Counted from the stretch's first letter, positions 21,321-33,864 are shown. The stretch: 64,000 nucleotides of DNA from Spinacia oleracea (GCF_020520425.1 NC_079488.1:88083285-88147284), one strand, 5' to 3'. The notes: generated by a model not told the origin, from the letters alone. Program-made: numbers and translations.

Positions 21321-23830
21321 GGGAGATGGAGTTTGAAGGTACTTGGTATACTTGGGAACGAGGCTTAACCCCGGAATCTCGGGTGCGTGAGCGGCTTGAC
21401 CGAGTTTTAGCATCCCCATCTTGGTACTCCCTATTTCCTAGTAAGGGGGTGGAGCATTTATTGCGTTACAAATCAGACCATGCGGCATTGTTGGTACGTG
21501 CAAAAACCTCTGGTAGACAAAAGAAGAGGAAGAATAAAGGCAAGGGGTACAAATTTGAAACAAGTTGGCTACTAGATGATGAGTGTGAGCTAGTGGTTAA
21601 GGGGGCATGGGATAGGGCGGTAGGGGAGCCAGTAGAACGTAAGCTGGCTGCAGTGGCTAGTAGTCTGTTAGGGTGGAGTGGGACGAGGTTCGAAGGGATT
21701 GGGAAGAAGATCAGTGATACAGAAAAAGCTCCAAAAGCAGTACAACAATTACCCGTAACCCCAGTTACTTGTGAGGAAGCAGCTACTCTTGAAAAAACTC
21801 TTGACGACCTCAATGCCAAGCATGAAGCCTACTGGTATCTTCGATCCCGAGTCTCTGAGGTAAAAGATGGAGATAGAAACACAAAGTATTTCCACCATAA
21901 GGCTTCACAAAGAAAACGTCGTAATACCATTACGGGACTTACGGACAAGAGAGGAGTGTGGCAAGAGGATGAAGACAGAGTGGAGGAGATAGTGGTTGAT
22001 TACTACAAAGAGCTGTTATGTTCCTCGAATCCGTCAGCAGCAAACCTCAATGAGGTTTTACAGTATGTGCCAAACGTCATATCCATGGAGAACAATATGG
22101 AGCTTCTAAAGCCCTTTACTAAGGAGGAAGTTTATTATGCCTTACAACAAACGCACCCATGTAAGGCCCCTGGACCAGACGGTATGCATGCTATTTTCTA
22201 TCAGCGTTTCTGGCATATTATTGGAGATGATGTTTTTATGTATGTTAGTTATATCTTGCATGGGGGACCCTTCCCTAGCCTGGTTAATAAGACTAATGTG
22301 GCACTGATCCCTAAAGTTAAATCTCCAAAAATGATTTCTGAGTTTAGGTCGATTAGCCTCTGTAATGTTTTGTATAAATTAGCTTCTAAAGCCATTGTCC
22401 TTAGATTAAAGTCTATCCTCCCGAATATTATTACAGAGAATCAAAGTGCTTTTGTGCCAGGGAGACTGATTACAGATAATGCACTCATTGCCCTAGAGCT
22501 ATTTCATTCTATGAAAAAGAGGTGCAAGGGTCGGAAGGGATACATTGCAATGAAGTTGGACATGAGTAAGGCCTATGATCGTGTGGAATGGGGCTTCCTA
22601 AGAAAACTAATGCTTACTGTGGGGTTCGATGGTCGATGGGTTAATTTGGTCATGGACTGTGTCACTTCGGTATCTTATTCTTTCATAATCAATGGTGGAG
22701 TCTGTGGGTCGGTTGTTCCAACAAGAGGTCTCCGCCAAGGGGATCCTCTCTCACCTTTCTTGTTTATTTTGGTGGCAGATGCTTTTTCTCGTATGTTGCA
22801 GAATAAGGTACAGGAAAGGAAGATACATGGAGTTAAGGCTAGCCGTAATGGACCCGAAATATCACATCTCCTCTTTGCTGATGATAGCCTTCTTTTTACA
22901 AGGGCTAACCGACAGGAATGCTCATTGATAGTTGATATACTCAACCAGTACGAAGCAGCATCCGGGCAGAAAATCAATTTCGAAAAGTCGAAAGTCTCTT
23001 TTAGTAGAGGGGTCAGTTCAGATCGCAAGGATGAGTTGTTGGGTCTCTTGAACATGTCGGAGGTCGACAGACATGTAAAATATCTTGGAATACCCACTAT
23101 TGCTGGAAGATCGAAGAAGGCAATCTTTGGTGCCCTACTTGACAGGATATGGAAGAAACTACAAGGGTGGAAGGAGAAACTACTCTCAAGAGAAGGGAAG
23201 GAGGTGCTTCTGAAATCAGTTATACAAGCCATTCCGACATATATTATGGGGGTGTACAAACTCCCGGTCTCAGTGATTAGTGACATCCACTCGGCTATGG
23301 CCCGTTTCTTTTGGGGATCGGAGGCAGAGAAGAGGAAAATCCACTGGCAAAGTTGGTCTGGAATGTGTGAACCAAAGTGTGTAGGGGGCATGGGATTCAA
23401 AGACTTATCGGTGTTCAACGATGCACTAATTGGTAAGCAAGCTTGGAGGCTAGTTAGGGGTGATGGAACGCTACTGGGCAAGGTAATGAAAGCTAAATAT
23501 TACCCACATACTTCTTTTCTTGAGGCATCCCTAGGCTACGGAGGAAGTTACTCGTGGAGAAGTGTTCGAAGCGCTAAGGCTCTAGTCAAGGAGGGGGTAA
23601 TATGGAGCATTAGTAATGGGACAAACGTAAACCTATGGTCGGAGCCGTGGGTAGCTGATGAGGAAGGTAGGTTCATAACCACTGCACCTAGGGACGATAT
23701 CACACAGGTCAGCGATCTAATAAACCATGAGGCAGAAGGTTGGGACCTTGAACTAATTGAGGCGTGCTTCAATGACCGTGACAAAAAAATGTATTCTAGC
23801 CTTGCCTCTCAGCTGGAGAAGACCAGATGA
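21302..23830 (+). pseudogene. LINE ORF2 central part: end of endonuclease and reverse transcriptase
   Basis: This is an 842-codon open frame. The endonuclease C-terminus is seen as RLDRVLASPSWYSLFP and KSDHAALLV. The RT domain shows the HPCKAPGPDGMHAIFYQ motif, FRSISLCNVLYKLASKAI, GRLITDNALIALE, KLDMSKAYDRVEW, GLRQGDPLSPFLFIL and the catalytic box LLFADDSLLF. The thumb and WGSEAEKRKIHWQSW region follow. The frame breaks near 23815-23830. Confidence 0.9.
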
Positions 23831-24890
23831 TGAGCTCATGTGGGCATACTCGAAAGAGGGGAACTACTCTGTCAAAACAGCATACCTACTAGGTAAGGGT
23901 CTGAACTTAGAAGCAGTACATCAAGCTTGGGGGGTTAATCTGGGGGATGGAGGTATCGCCCAAAGTGAAACACTTCTTGTGGCGTCTTGGTACGAACACC
24001 TTGCCTGTCCGACAATTACTGCACACGAGACATCTTTTAGAAGACCCGATGTGTCCATGGTGCGGTCTTGAGGTGGAGAGCGTGGGACATGCCATTTTTG
24101 ATTGTGTTCGAGTTCGGGGGCCGTGGCTGAGTAGTGGGTGTGAGGGTCTAACACAATGGGGTGTCGCTGTATCTTTGTGTGAGTTCATTGCAAGCTGGGA
24201 TACTTTTGATGTTAAGCTCCAGCAACGTGCAGCTAGCCTGGCGTGGGTAATTTGGTGTGAACGTAACAGGTATGTGTTCGAAAATAAATCCACCCCGGAT
24301 GTTGTTCTCATCTCTCGTATGCAAAGACAGGGCGTCGAACAAGAGGAGTATTGCTCGCGTATTTATAAGAAGCCAAGTCTGGCTACTCAAAAAAGCCCAA
24401 ACAGGTGGTTGCCCCCCCTACTGGTGTAATAAAGATTAATATGGATGCCTCACTTGCGGTCAATGGATGGATTGGTATGGGAGTGGTTGCTAGAGACTCG
24501 AATGGAAGTGTCATATTTGCCTCATGTAGAAGAGTTCGAGCATATTGGCCGGTGGAAGTCGCTGAAGCAAAGGCAATTGCCAATGCAATTAAGTTGGGGC
24601 GCAGGTATGGGTTCACACACATCATCTTGGAGTCCGACTGCCAGTTCCTGATTTCCCGTCTATCGAAGGGCGCTATTTTCTTCTCTGATCTTGACTCAAT
24701 TTTGGAAGATATTATGTCTTTTAGCTCATGTTTTAGCTCTATTGTTTGGTCGCATGTTCGTAGGGATAGCAATGATGTAGCCCATCACCTAGCGAGACTA
24801 GTTCCTTTTGGTATTAAACAGATTTGGGAAAATCATTGCCCTTCGGAGATTTCTCCGTATGTACTGATGGACATTTTGTCCCTTGATTAA
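23815..24890 (+). pseudogene. LINE ORF2 C-terminus: zf-RVT and RNase H
   Basis: Three overlapping frames carry the C-terminal domains. About 23815-23935 has the DDELMWAYSKEGNYSVKTAY segment. 23947-24400 has the zf-RVT region (VKHFLWRLGTNTLPVR, CPWCGLEVESVGHAIFDC). 24405-24890 has an RNase H-like domain (IKINMDASLAVNG, VAEAKAIANAIKLG, ILESDCQFLI, RRDSNDVAHHLARL), ending at TAA 24888-24890. At least two more frameshifts, near 23930 and 24400, separate them. A C-terminal RNase H is common in plant L1-type elements. Confidence 0.85.
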
Positions 24891-24922
24891 TGAACTAGCT
24901 CGTCTTTCCCCTCAAAAAAAAA

Positions 24923-24941
24923 AAGTTGAAGAATAGATAAT
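24923..24941. repeat. LINE target-site duplication, right copy
   Basis: This is an exact copy of 19326-19344 directly after the poly-A tail. Confidence 0.95.
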
Positions 24942-25035
24942 GGAATAAACTCATAAAGTCTGGGAAGAGGCATAAGTCGTTTAGGGCGTAATTGTTGGCA
25001 CTAGCCTGGGAAATAAAGTCAGTTTTATTTTTTAA

Positions 25036-26257
25036 CTAGATTTTAGCCCGTGCGATGCACGGATTCTTTTAAATTGTTATGTTTAAATAAAAATCCAATG
25101 TTTATACTACTTTTATATATTAAATTAGATTAGTTTTTGATTTTGCATTGAATTTCATTTTAGATTTTTTTTATTATGAAAGTGTTTGTTTTTGGATGAA
25201 ATTGTATATGCCTAATATTAATAAATAATTAATAAAAAATATTTACGTGAAAGTTAATCATTTCTTTACGTGGAACTCGACTTTTTTAATTCAAAATTAA
25301 TTTTGAAATCTTATTTTTCATTGGCCGAAACCATTAGATTTTTCTATGTGGCGCTCTAATATTGGATTAATTTTTGATTTTAAATTGAATTTTATTTATT
25401 TTATTTTAGATTATTGTTTGATTTTAAATTGAATTTTATTTATTTTATTTTAGATTATTGTTTGATTTTGGATGAATTTTATTTAGATTTATTTTTTAAT
25501 TATTAGAGTGTTTGATTTTAGACGGAGTTGTATATATTAGTAATTAATTAATTAAATTATCTACGTGGCACCTAATTAATTATCTACGTGGAAATCGATT
25601 ATTTTTTAATTATTATAGTGTTTGATTTTCGATGGAGTTGTATATATTAGTAATTAATTAATTAAAATATCTACGTGGCACCTAATTAATTATCTACGTG
25701 TCACTTGATTTTTTAAATTCAAAAAGAAATTAGAAATATTATTTTTCATTAATTGGCCGAAACCATTAGTAATCCTAGGTGGCGCTCTAATATTTCAGCA
25801 AATATTCCTCCATTGGCCGAAGCCATTAGATTTTTCTACGTGGCGCTCTAATATTGGATTAATGTTTGATTTTAAATTGAATTTTATTTATTTTATTTTA
25901 GATTATTGTTTGGTTTTTGATGAATTTTATTTTAGATTTATGTTTTAATTTTTAGAGTATTTGATTTTAGATGGAGTTGTATATATTAGTAATTAATTTA
26001 TTAATTAAAATATCTATGTGCACCTAATTATTTATCTACGTGGCAATCGATTATTTTTTAATTATTAGAATGTTTGATTTTCGATGGAGTTGTATATATT
26101 AATAATTAATTAATTAAAATATCTATGTTTACTTGATTTTTTTAATTAAAAAAGAAATTAGAAATCTTATTTTTCATTGGCCGAAACCATTAGTAATCCT
26201 AGGTGGCGCTCTAATCTTTCAGCAAATATGCCTCCTCCTTTATATATGTATATTAGA
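25036..26257 (-). mobile_element. Non-autonomous Helitron (about 1.2 kb)
   Basis: On the minus strand the element begins TCTAATATAC (26257) and ends with a hairpin CCGTGC-ATC-GCACGG, then GCTAAAAT and CTAG (25036-25039). It lies between A and T, exactly the Helitron signature. There is no coding capacity. The interior contains repeated AT-rich modules with TCTACGTGGCACCTAATTA, TTGGCCGAAACCATTAG and TGGCGCTCTAATA blocks. The 5' end is only 277 bp upstream of the hydrolase start codon, so it may supply part of that promoter. Confidence 0.88.
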
Positions 26258-26534
26258 TTTTTAGGAAATTTATTAAATTTAGTTTTAAAATATATTTATG
26301 ACATTATTATCCGATCGTTTTCACCACAATATGACCATCGAGTTGTAATTTAAAGTACGTGTTTAAGCTTGAGGTTGTAATACGTAAAAATGAAAATTTA
26401 AGGTTGTACCCCGTTGCAAAGTTGTATGGGTTGTAGTTGGCTAATTTTCCGGATAAAAAACAAAAATAAAAAATAATCTTCCTTGTGCTATCGACCGGCG
26501 TAGTTACACTTTCATACTAGAACCAGATAGAAAA

Positions 26535-29500
26535 ATGTCGAGAGCGATTCGAAACAAACTCGGGTTCACTCAGTTCGTGACTCAGCCCAATATTCTTGGT
26601 TTCAATTTAGGATTAACAAATTCATGCTATAGTAAGAGATGGTTGGAAATCCTAGCATTTGAAGAAATAAGAGCTTCAAATGCAATTGAAAAGCCGTATG
26701 ATCGTACTGCATTCATTCTCCATGGCCTTTTGGGTTCCGCAAGAAATTGGCGATCTTTCGCTCGCAACCTCTCTTCTTATCTCTCCTCTAATTTCTCATC
26801 TGGTAATTCCTTCTAATCTCCTTAATTTGTTGCAATTTTATTTTATTTTGTTAATTTTATGATTTGATTAAGTTCGAAATAGAATTATAAATTGCAACTT
26901 TTGATGCTAAAACTGCGATATTCTGGTCGGAAGGTTGAAATTTGTTGTCGATTTAGGCTAATTGTGATTTTTTTTTTTTTCCTGATGAATTGTTGAGCTA
27001 TTCTCAAGAGATGCTTGTATTTTTCTTCCCGATGGAAGTTAAAAGCTGTAATTTGTCTTTCTCTTTTTGCTTTGATGAATGCAATGTAGCTCACCTACTC
27101 GCGGGGTGAGTGGTGGCTATTTTTTGTGGATCTCTGATTTGTTTGTATTGCTACGAGTGCTCCTTCATACACCTTTTCGGATATTGACTAATTTTGCAAG
27201 TTAAGTCCAACATCTCAGAAGGAAAGGAAATAGGAACTATTATCTAGTGAAAAGTGGTGAATGCATACAAACCTTACAGCCTAAATTCCTAAATCCTAAT
27301 TCCCGGTGATTCTTTTGACAATTCGTTTCAAAGAAGTGAAAACTGTATGATCTTAGCTTGATCAATTTTGTAGAATGGAGATTGGTGCTCGTTGACTTGA
27401 GAAACCATGGAAATTCATCCGGGCTGCAAGGTCTTCATCCACCGCATGACCTTAACAATGCTGCTGCTGATTTGGCTAATTTGGTGAAAGCTCAAGGTTG
27501 GGATTGGCCTGATGTTGTTGTGGGGCATTCCTTGGGTGGTAAGGTTGCACTGCAGTTTGCTCAGAGTGGAGCTAGTGGAGATTATGGTGATACCATACCA
27601 TTGCCAAAACAGGTATGAATCTGTTGCAGCCCTATAATCAATTCATCAGAGATAGTCATCCTTGGATTTTAGAGTTGGAGCAATCGCTTGTTAGTTTTTG
27701 TGAGTAATATATCGATTTCTCCAATTTTCATCTGTATGAGATAAAGCTTTGTGCAATTTTTTTATTTATTTTAAAGCACGTCCTAGCTACTTTGCTACTA
27801 CAGTACATGCATTGCTTATGAGTTATGACCTTGTAGCATTAGGTTTGAAAGATGTCTTCTGTGAGCTTATTGTTTTATTCTGCTTTGTGTATTGCTGACT
27901 TGAATGGTGAGTGTTAACTGTAGCAGCCCTAGCAGGTCACCTCTCAGTTGATCGTGACAATTACTGTAAAAGTTCTAAGAATTTTGGTTAATAACAGAAT
28001 TCATATGGTGAAGATTTAGGTTGAGTAAGCAAGTGGCTTGATTTTACTGCTTCACATCTCCAGTGCCTAGTTATTACATAAGGCATGATAACACTCCTGC
28101 AGATCGACTCAGACCTAGGTTCAATGAGACTTTCTTAACCCAAAAACTAGATCTCTTGAAAACATTGTTGATGAAATAGCTCCCTTTTCAAAAAAAAGTT
28201 ATGAGCCGGGTTTATAAGTAGAAGTATGTGTATTTCATTAGTTTTTAGCTGTCTTATGTGAATGAATTATGTCCTAAGAGATTTCCAGCAATTACTAAAT
28301 ACTTAAAATTAGTAAATATTATGGAGATAAATGTTATGTTAAATTAGTCGTAGGCTTAATCCATTTGTAACCTAATATCATAATCATTCTCTAGTAAGTA
28401 ATTATGAATTACTAATTTAACATCAACATCTCATGTTCATCATACTTTTACTCAAATTTTGTTCCTTGATTTCCAAGTTCAAACTGTTAAAACAAGGATT
28501 AACACTTTAATCCAATCAAGCATGGCCATGCATTTTTCAGTTCTCGCTTATCAAGAGGCCCCGACACCAATTCCATCTGATAGGAGGAATTATCCGTTCT
28601 TATGGGATCAAAACTCCCACTCAATTCTTAGCTAACTTGATCACTGTCTTTGTAACCTTCTTTTACGGCGCAGGCGTTTAACTGTGTCAAAGTCAAACTA
28701 ATCCAATCATGGTTTTAAAGACCCACTCATGTCTTCGGAATCCACTAAATATAGAAAAGCGATTCTACTTTTAGAATCTTATTAGGTCATGTCACACATC
28801 TCCATGTCTTTATTCCCGTGGAACTGCGTTATTAATGAATCATATGCTAGTCTTTTATTAAATTACTTGTGTCCAGTTTAGTGATTTAGACTAGGACTTT
28901 CAATAAGTTGTGATTTCAGTTCACATATAGGGTTCCAATTTTCGAAACATATATGATAGTCCTATTTGAAAAACGTAGTTATTTTGACATTTTATTTAAT
29001 ATTAAACCAATAATTAAATAAGAAATGAATTTTTATTGATAAATGTTGCAATAATAATGTCTTTGTGATTGCAAACATATACAATCTAAAGCCATTCTCC
29101 CATATGCTTAATCCCATAGACCTAGTATGACCTTCATGCTTAGACTGTGGAAGCGGTTTAGTTAATGGATCTACGGCATTCCATTAGTGTGAACCTTGCT
29201 TACTTTCACATCATCTCTCTCCATGATCTCTCGAATGAGATGGAATCTCTTGAGCACATGTTTGAATTTTTGGTGCGATCTGGGTTCCTTGGATTGAGCA
29301 ATAGCACCATTGTTGTCACAATACAAATCAATGCCATTGTAAATGCTAAGAATCACACCAAGTTCACCAATGAACTTTATAATCCGAACAGCTACTGTTG
29401 CCATTTGAGAATCTGCGATGGTGCTCTGCTTAGAACTCTTCCAGCTCACCGCTCCTCCATTTAGACAAAAAAGGAAACCAGGTTGGATCGGAAGTCATCT

Positions 29501-32500
29501 TTGTGAGTCAGGAAGCTTGCATTGGTGTAGCCACTAGCCAGTAACAAGTAACTCATTTTCTCCGCCATAAACAAGGAAGTTATCCTTAGTCCTTCTGAAG
29601 TACTTTAGGATATTCTTTGCTTCCATCCAATGCGCATCTCCTAGATTTGACGGGTAATTGTTGCACATGCTCAGAGCATATGCAACATTTGGTCGAGTAC
29701 AAATCATGGCATACATAATGGAACCAATCATTGAAGCATAGGGAATATTACTTATACGCTTAATCCCATGACTCGAAGGACACTAAGTCTTGCTAAGCTT
29801 TATACCATGTTGTATGGGAATGAAACCTCGTTTAGAGTTTTTCAACTTGAATCTAGTAAAGACCTTATCAATATAAGTTTTCTGACCAAGCCCAATTAGC
29901 CTTTTTGATCTATCTCTATAGATTTTAATTCTCAAGATGTACTCTGCCTCTCCTAAGTCTTTTATAGAGAAATAATTTTTAACCCCATCCTTGACTGATT
30001 CAAGCATGGGTATATTGTTTCCTATGAGTAGTATGTCATCCACATAAAAGAGTAGAAAGGTTATGCTACTCCCACTTAACTTCTTGCATACACAAGGTTC
30101 CTCTTCATTTCTGAGAAAACCAAACTCTTTGATTGCTTCATCAAATCTAAGGTTCCAACTCCGGGGTGCTTGCTTCAGTCCCTAATAGGACTTCCTAAGC
30201 TTGTAAACCTTCCTTGGACTTTTTGGATCTATAAATGCATAAAGCGGAATTTCAAGAAACAATTTCCTAACATCTATCATAGGATCGTGCGCATAATTAT
30301 AATACGCATCATATTCCTCTTAGTTTTGAGATCTTAGAGCCCCACTTGTTGCTCCTCTACTAAGTCCAAATAACACCAATTGGATCCCACGTATGCTAGT
30401 ACGGAAGAGAGAGATCACAATCGATCTCCTGTCTTGAGTTTAGGTTAGGGATTTTGTGTTTTTCTTTTTCTGTGTCATACGCTGAATAAACGTTTATTGC
30501 CTAAATCCATGCACCGCTTTGTAATATGAGGGTTTTGGGTTAACAGGAAAACAAACCCAACCCTTTTGTTCTTAGTAGGCCGACTTCGATAGGGCCCGAA
30601 AGGCCCTATGGCAGTCGGCCTACTAAGAGTAAAAGGGTTGTGTTTGTTTTCCTGTTAACCTAAAACCCTTATATTATAAAGCATTGATAATATCATGGAT
30701 TTAGGCAATATAAGTTTATGCAGTGTATGACACACAAAAGAAAAACTCAAAACCGGCGCCCCTCCCAAGGAAAGCAGAAGATCGATTCGATTATGAATTG
30801 TGATCGCCCTCTTCTGTGCTGGCATACATGGTATGCAATTGGTGTTGTGGACTTAATAGAGGAGCAACAAGTGGGGCTCTAGGATCTCAAAAGCTAAAAG
30901 GAATTCACGCTATAAAGGTTATTATTCCTGAAATATAAATCTGATTTGTATTATTATGCATGCGGTATTGCGGTCCTATGTTAGATTTTAGGAAATTTCA
31001 TGAAATTCCGCTTTATGCATCTATGTTCATCATCATGTCTTCTATCTGGTGTGCTTTCTAAGCAACGGGAAATTTTCTTCTGTGAGATAATTAGCCTGCA
31101 TTGAATATCGACATAGAACTGAAATTTACTGGGTCATTATTTTATAGTTATCTTCTGATTGTTTTTCACTGTGATGATTGGGTATCATGTGATCATCATT
31201 TAAGCAACACATTTCTGCCCTGCTCTTTGCTCTTCAACTTTATGAGTGTATGTTGCTTTTTGACGATGAGTTGCTTTAGCTTCCATTTACATGATGCAGA
31301 ACAGATATGGGTACTGGACTCGGTTCCGGGAGTTGTGAATCCTGAAGATAGTAATGGAGAAGTGGAGCAAGTTTTGGAGACCTTGCAAAGTCTTCCATCG
31401 CCAATCCCTTCACGAAAGTAAGGACACTTGAAACTTCTTTGTCAGTATCTTTTGTATGTTTGCTTTTCATCAATGTTCAGTCTACTGCTTGAAGTCCTTT
31501 GTATAAAATAATAAGTTGTGTGTCTGATAAGAAGTGTAATTTAACCCATGGGTGAAATAATTGATAAACTAACCACTTGAACTCTGTTCATCTATAAATC
31601 TTGTAACAAAAATCACTTGCTGAAAATCTAATGAGGTTTCCTCCTTTAATTATCAATAAATCATTAGACTCCAGTACTCCAGTGGTGTATCTTGGTTCCT
31701 AGACTTGTTTGGTGGCTGTTGAATATTTTGAGACTGACATTCATGGTGAGACTGACCAATTTTGCATACCGGATAACCAGAGAAAGGGCTGAGAGATTGA
31801 GATGGGATCCTGGGAATTATCCTGCTAACTTTGTTGTCCTTAACATCTGACTCAGCTCTGTAGAAGTTTTCTGAACAATCACACTGGGAAAGTATCCAAA
31901 TCCTTTCCGAATTAGAACTTAAAATGCTCTTTTCCCCATTTTGCGGAAGAGAATGCAAAAATACTTATTTCCCCTAAAAAAGATGCTAAAAAGAAATCAT
32001 AATTAGACAAAAATATGTACTTAAGCTGTCGGTTTAACTCAGTTTAATCATAGGCTTCAGTAGCGCAGGGGGATGTTAGCCCTGTAAGGTGTTGCTGTGT
32101 CTTGAAATTGATCCACCAAACTGTTAAAAAAATTCCAATTCCAACATGTATACTGCTCGTTAATTTTTTTTCTTTTGTAATGTATGTGGGATTTGGTTAT
32201 GATCACCTGCAGGTGGCTTGTGGAACACATGATGAAGCTGGGATTTTCAAAGTCATTATCTGAATGGCTTGGCACTAACCTAAAGAAATCTAATGACCAT
32301 GAGACATGGGCCTTTAACCTTGAAGGTGCTGTTGAGATGTTCAATTCTTACAGGTTCTCTACATTGACCTTTCCCTTTATCTGTTGGCGTTTGTATTTGC
32401 CTAGATTCTCTGGCCTTTGACCTTCTGCATTATTTGTGGGTCTGATATATTTCAGGGAGAAGGATTATTGGGCTCTCCTTGAGAACCCTCCAAGAGGAAT

Positions 32501-32708
32501 GGAAATCTCAATTGTGCAAGCTGAGAAGAGTGATCGGTGGGATTCACATGTTGTACAGAGGCTTGAAACGCTTGCCAAGAAGGAAAGAGATGGATCTGAA
32601 GGGATATTTTCGCTTCATGTTCTTCCTAAATCTGGGCATTGGGTTCACGTAGATAACCCAAAGGGACTCTTGGAGATTGTTGCTCCCAAGATTGCTTCCC
32701 TGAAATGA
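26535..32708 (+). CDS. YbfF/ABHD11-type alpha/beta-hydrolase esterase
   Basis: The five exons are 26535-26802, 27374-27612, 31305-31417, 32213-32353 and 32456-32708. All have GT-AG introns and agreeing phases, giving 337 aa. The first 50 residues are not part of the fold and could be an organelle-targeting sequence. The oxyanion strand is FILHGLLGSARNW (63-68 HGLLGS). LVDLRNHGNS (95-104) precedes the nucleophile elbow VVGHSLGGK with Ser142. The likely acid is Asp174 (WVLDSVPG) and the likely base is His315 (KSGHWVH), so a full catalytic triad is visible. The family hydrolyses ester or thioester bonds of small or lipid substrates; the substrate here is not predictable. Intron 2 (3.7 kb) is expanded by a Copia relic and a foldback. 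The exon 3 acceptor was chosen because the nearby alternative AG leads to an early stop. Confidence 0.92.
29096..30236 (-). mobile_element. Degenerate Copia relic in hydrolase intron 2
   Basis: Minus-strand fragments of RT and RNase H: FIDPKSPRKVYKL (about 30200-30236), LKQAPRSWN, the catalytic FYVDDILLIGN box (about 30020-30043), DLGEAEYILRIKIYRD, GSIMYAMICTRPNVAYA, and RNase H pieces MSWKSSKQSTIADSQ and LYCDNNGAIAQ. They are interrupted by stops and frameshifts. The 5' half of the element is missing, cut at the edge of the foldback sequence. AT-rich sequence to the left (28255-29095) may include its 3' LTR, but no boundary can be drawn. Confidence 0.82.
30228..31025. repeat. Long imperfect inverted repeat (foldback, about 800 bp)
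   Basis: Two arms of roughly 370-420 bases are complementary over their whole length. The inner stem AGGGCC/GGCCCT closes on a CGAAA loop at 30597-30601. Outward come TAGTAGGCCGACT, TTAACAGGAAAACAAAC, TTGCCTAAATCCATG, AGAGCCCCACTTGTTGCTCC and, at the outer ends, ATGCATAAAGCGGAATTTCA. Pairing is best near the loop and includes small indels further out. It could be a foldback transposon, or two related repeats (such as LTRs) inserted head to head. An RNA from the hydrolase intron would form a very long hairpin. Confidence 0.85.
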
Positions 32709-33105
32709 GGCAGATTGCTGGATAAAGAAACTTCCTGGTATCTTCCACAGCAGTGCTCCATTGGAGATTCTGGTATAAATTATTTTCTCCAACCATGTTT
32801 CTTAATGACTAGATAAATTTGTATGAAACAACAGAGTTACGAAACCAAATATTAAGACGTTGTGCGATATGGTAGCCTGTTGTGTTGTTTTTTTGTTAAC
32901 AATATACATGTATTCAAGTGAGTGGGTGTCTGCTATTCATTCAGTGTGCAACTGTGCCTATAAGTTGGTTGGATAAGGAAAATCCCATAGCATACATTTT
33001 TATGATAGGAACATAATAGAAAGATGCATGTATTGTAGGGCATGGCCGTAGGTGCATGAAGTACATTGTTTATGTTTACTTTTCATAACTAATGATGCAG
33101 CGTTA
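32709..33105. other. Intergenic between convergent genes
   Basis: These 397 bases contain the 3' UTRs of the hydrolase (+) and the His-rich gene (-). No other feature was seen. Confidence 0.6.
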
Positions 33106-33864
33106 TTAGTTATTGTCAATGGTTCTATAGAAATTGAGCCTCTGTGGTGACTTGGAATGATGGTTATGGTGAGACTTTTTGTGTTGTTGGTGGTGATGAT
33201 GATGATGACGTCGACGGTGATGATATCGATGATCACGACTTTCATGAGGATGTGGAGCTGCAACTGCAGACTCTAATGGAAATTTAGAAGCCTCCATTGG
33301 GTCCAGGATGTGATAGTGAGGTGTTGTATGGTGATGGTGATGATAATGTTGATAAGGAACTCGAGTTTTCATAAGAGATTTTGAAGGATACAGAACCTCT
33401 AGATCTGGAGCATGGACATGGTGATGAGCTCTTTTATGGTGGTGATGATGATGATGCTGATGATGACGATGATTATGGTGGTGGTGATAGAGTTTAGTCG
33501 CCTTCATTGGAATATACTGAGAATCCCTCTCTATCTCTTGATGGTAGACATGATGACGGCGATGATTATAATGGTAATGTTGCTTGTCACTATGGCCAGG
33601 ATGATCATGATGAAGCTTTTTAGGATTGGGAATAACCGAATCTAACTCCAAGCTATAAGATTCCTGCTAATAGGAAGAAAAAGAAACTTAGAAGTTGATA
33701 AAATATACTCTCTTAACTCATTTAAAACTAGCTGCCTTCTGAATAACATAACATAGGGTTACCTTTAGGTTGGATTCCTGTTGAGCATCAGATACTGATA
33801 GTACTTGATAATGATACAATGCGAAGCAAAGCAGAAAGAAACACATGCTGGCTTTCCTCATCAT
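33106..33864 (-). CDS. Secreted histidine-rich protein, function unknown
   Basis: There are two exons. Exon 1 is 33763-33864 (34 codons); exon 2 is 33106-33663. The GT-AG intron is 99 bases. The product is 219 aa. Exon 1 encodes a signal peptide: MMRKASMCFFLLCFALYHYQ, then a VLSVSDA-type cleavage region. The mature protein is about one quarter His (53 in total). Clusters of 3-7 His lie in four to five blocks, separated by spacers containing Pro, Lys and aliphatic residues (IPMKATKLY, LYPSKSLMKTRVPYQ, LDPMEASKFPLESAVAAP). There are no Cys residues after the signal peptide and no recognised domain. It could bind Zn, Ni or Cu in the cell wall, or be a cell-wall structural protein; that is inference from composition only. 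Confidence 0.75.

Larger units (their letters stand above)
19345..24922 (+). mobile_element. Full-length L1-type LINE (about 5.6 kb)
   Basis: This non-LTR retrotransposon has a 123-base 5' UTR, ORF1 (nucleic-acid-binding), ORF2 (endonuclease, RT, zf-RVT, RNase H) and a 3' poly-A tail (about 24914-24924). It is flanked by a 17-19 bp target-site duplication. Both ends are intact, which is unusual because most LINE copies are 5'-truncated. ORF2 is broken by several frameshifts, so this copy is no longer active. Confidence 0.95.

Noticed and set aside
33412-33645. Met/Val-rich ORF opposite the His-rich gene
   Set aside because: His codon repeats read on the other strand give ATG/GTG-rich frames; the spliced minus-strand gene with signal peptide is far better supported.
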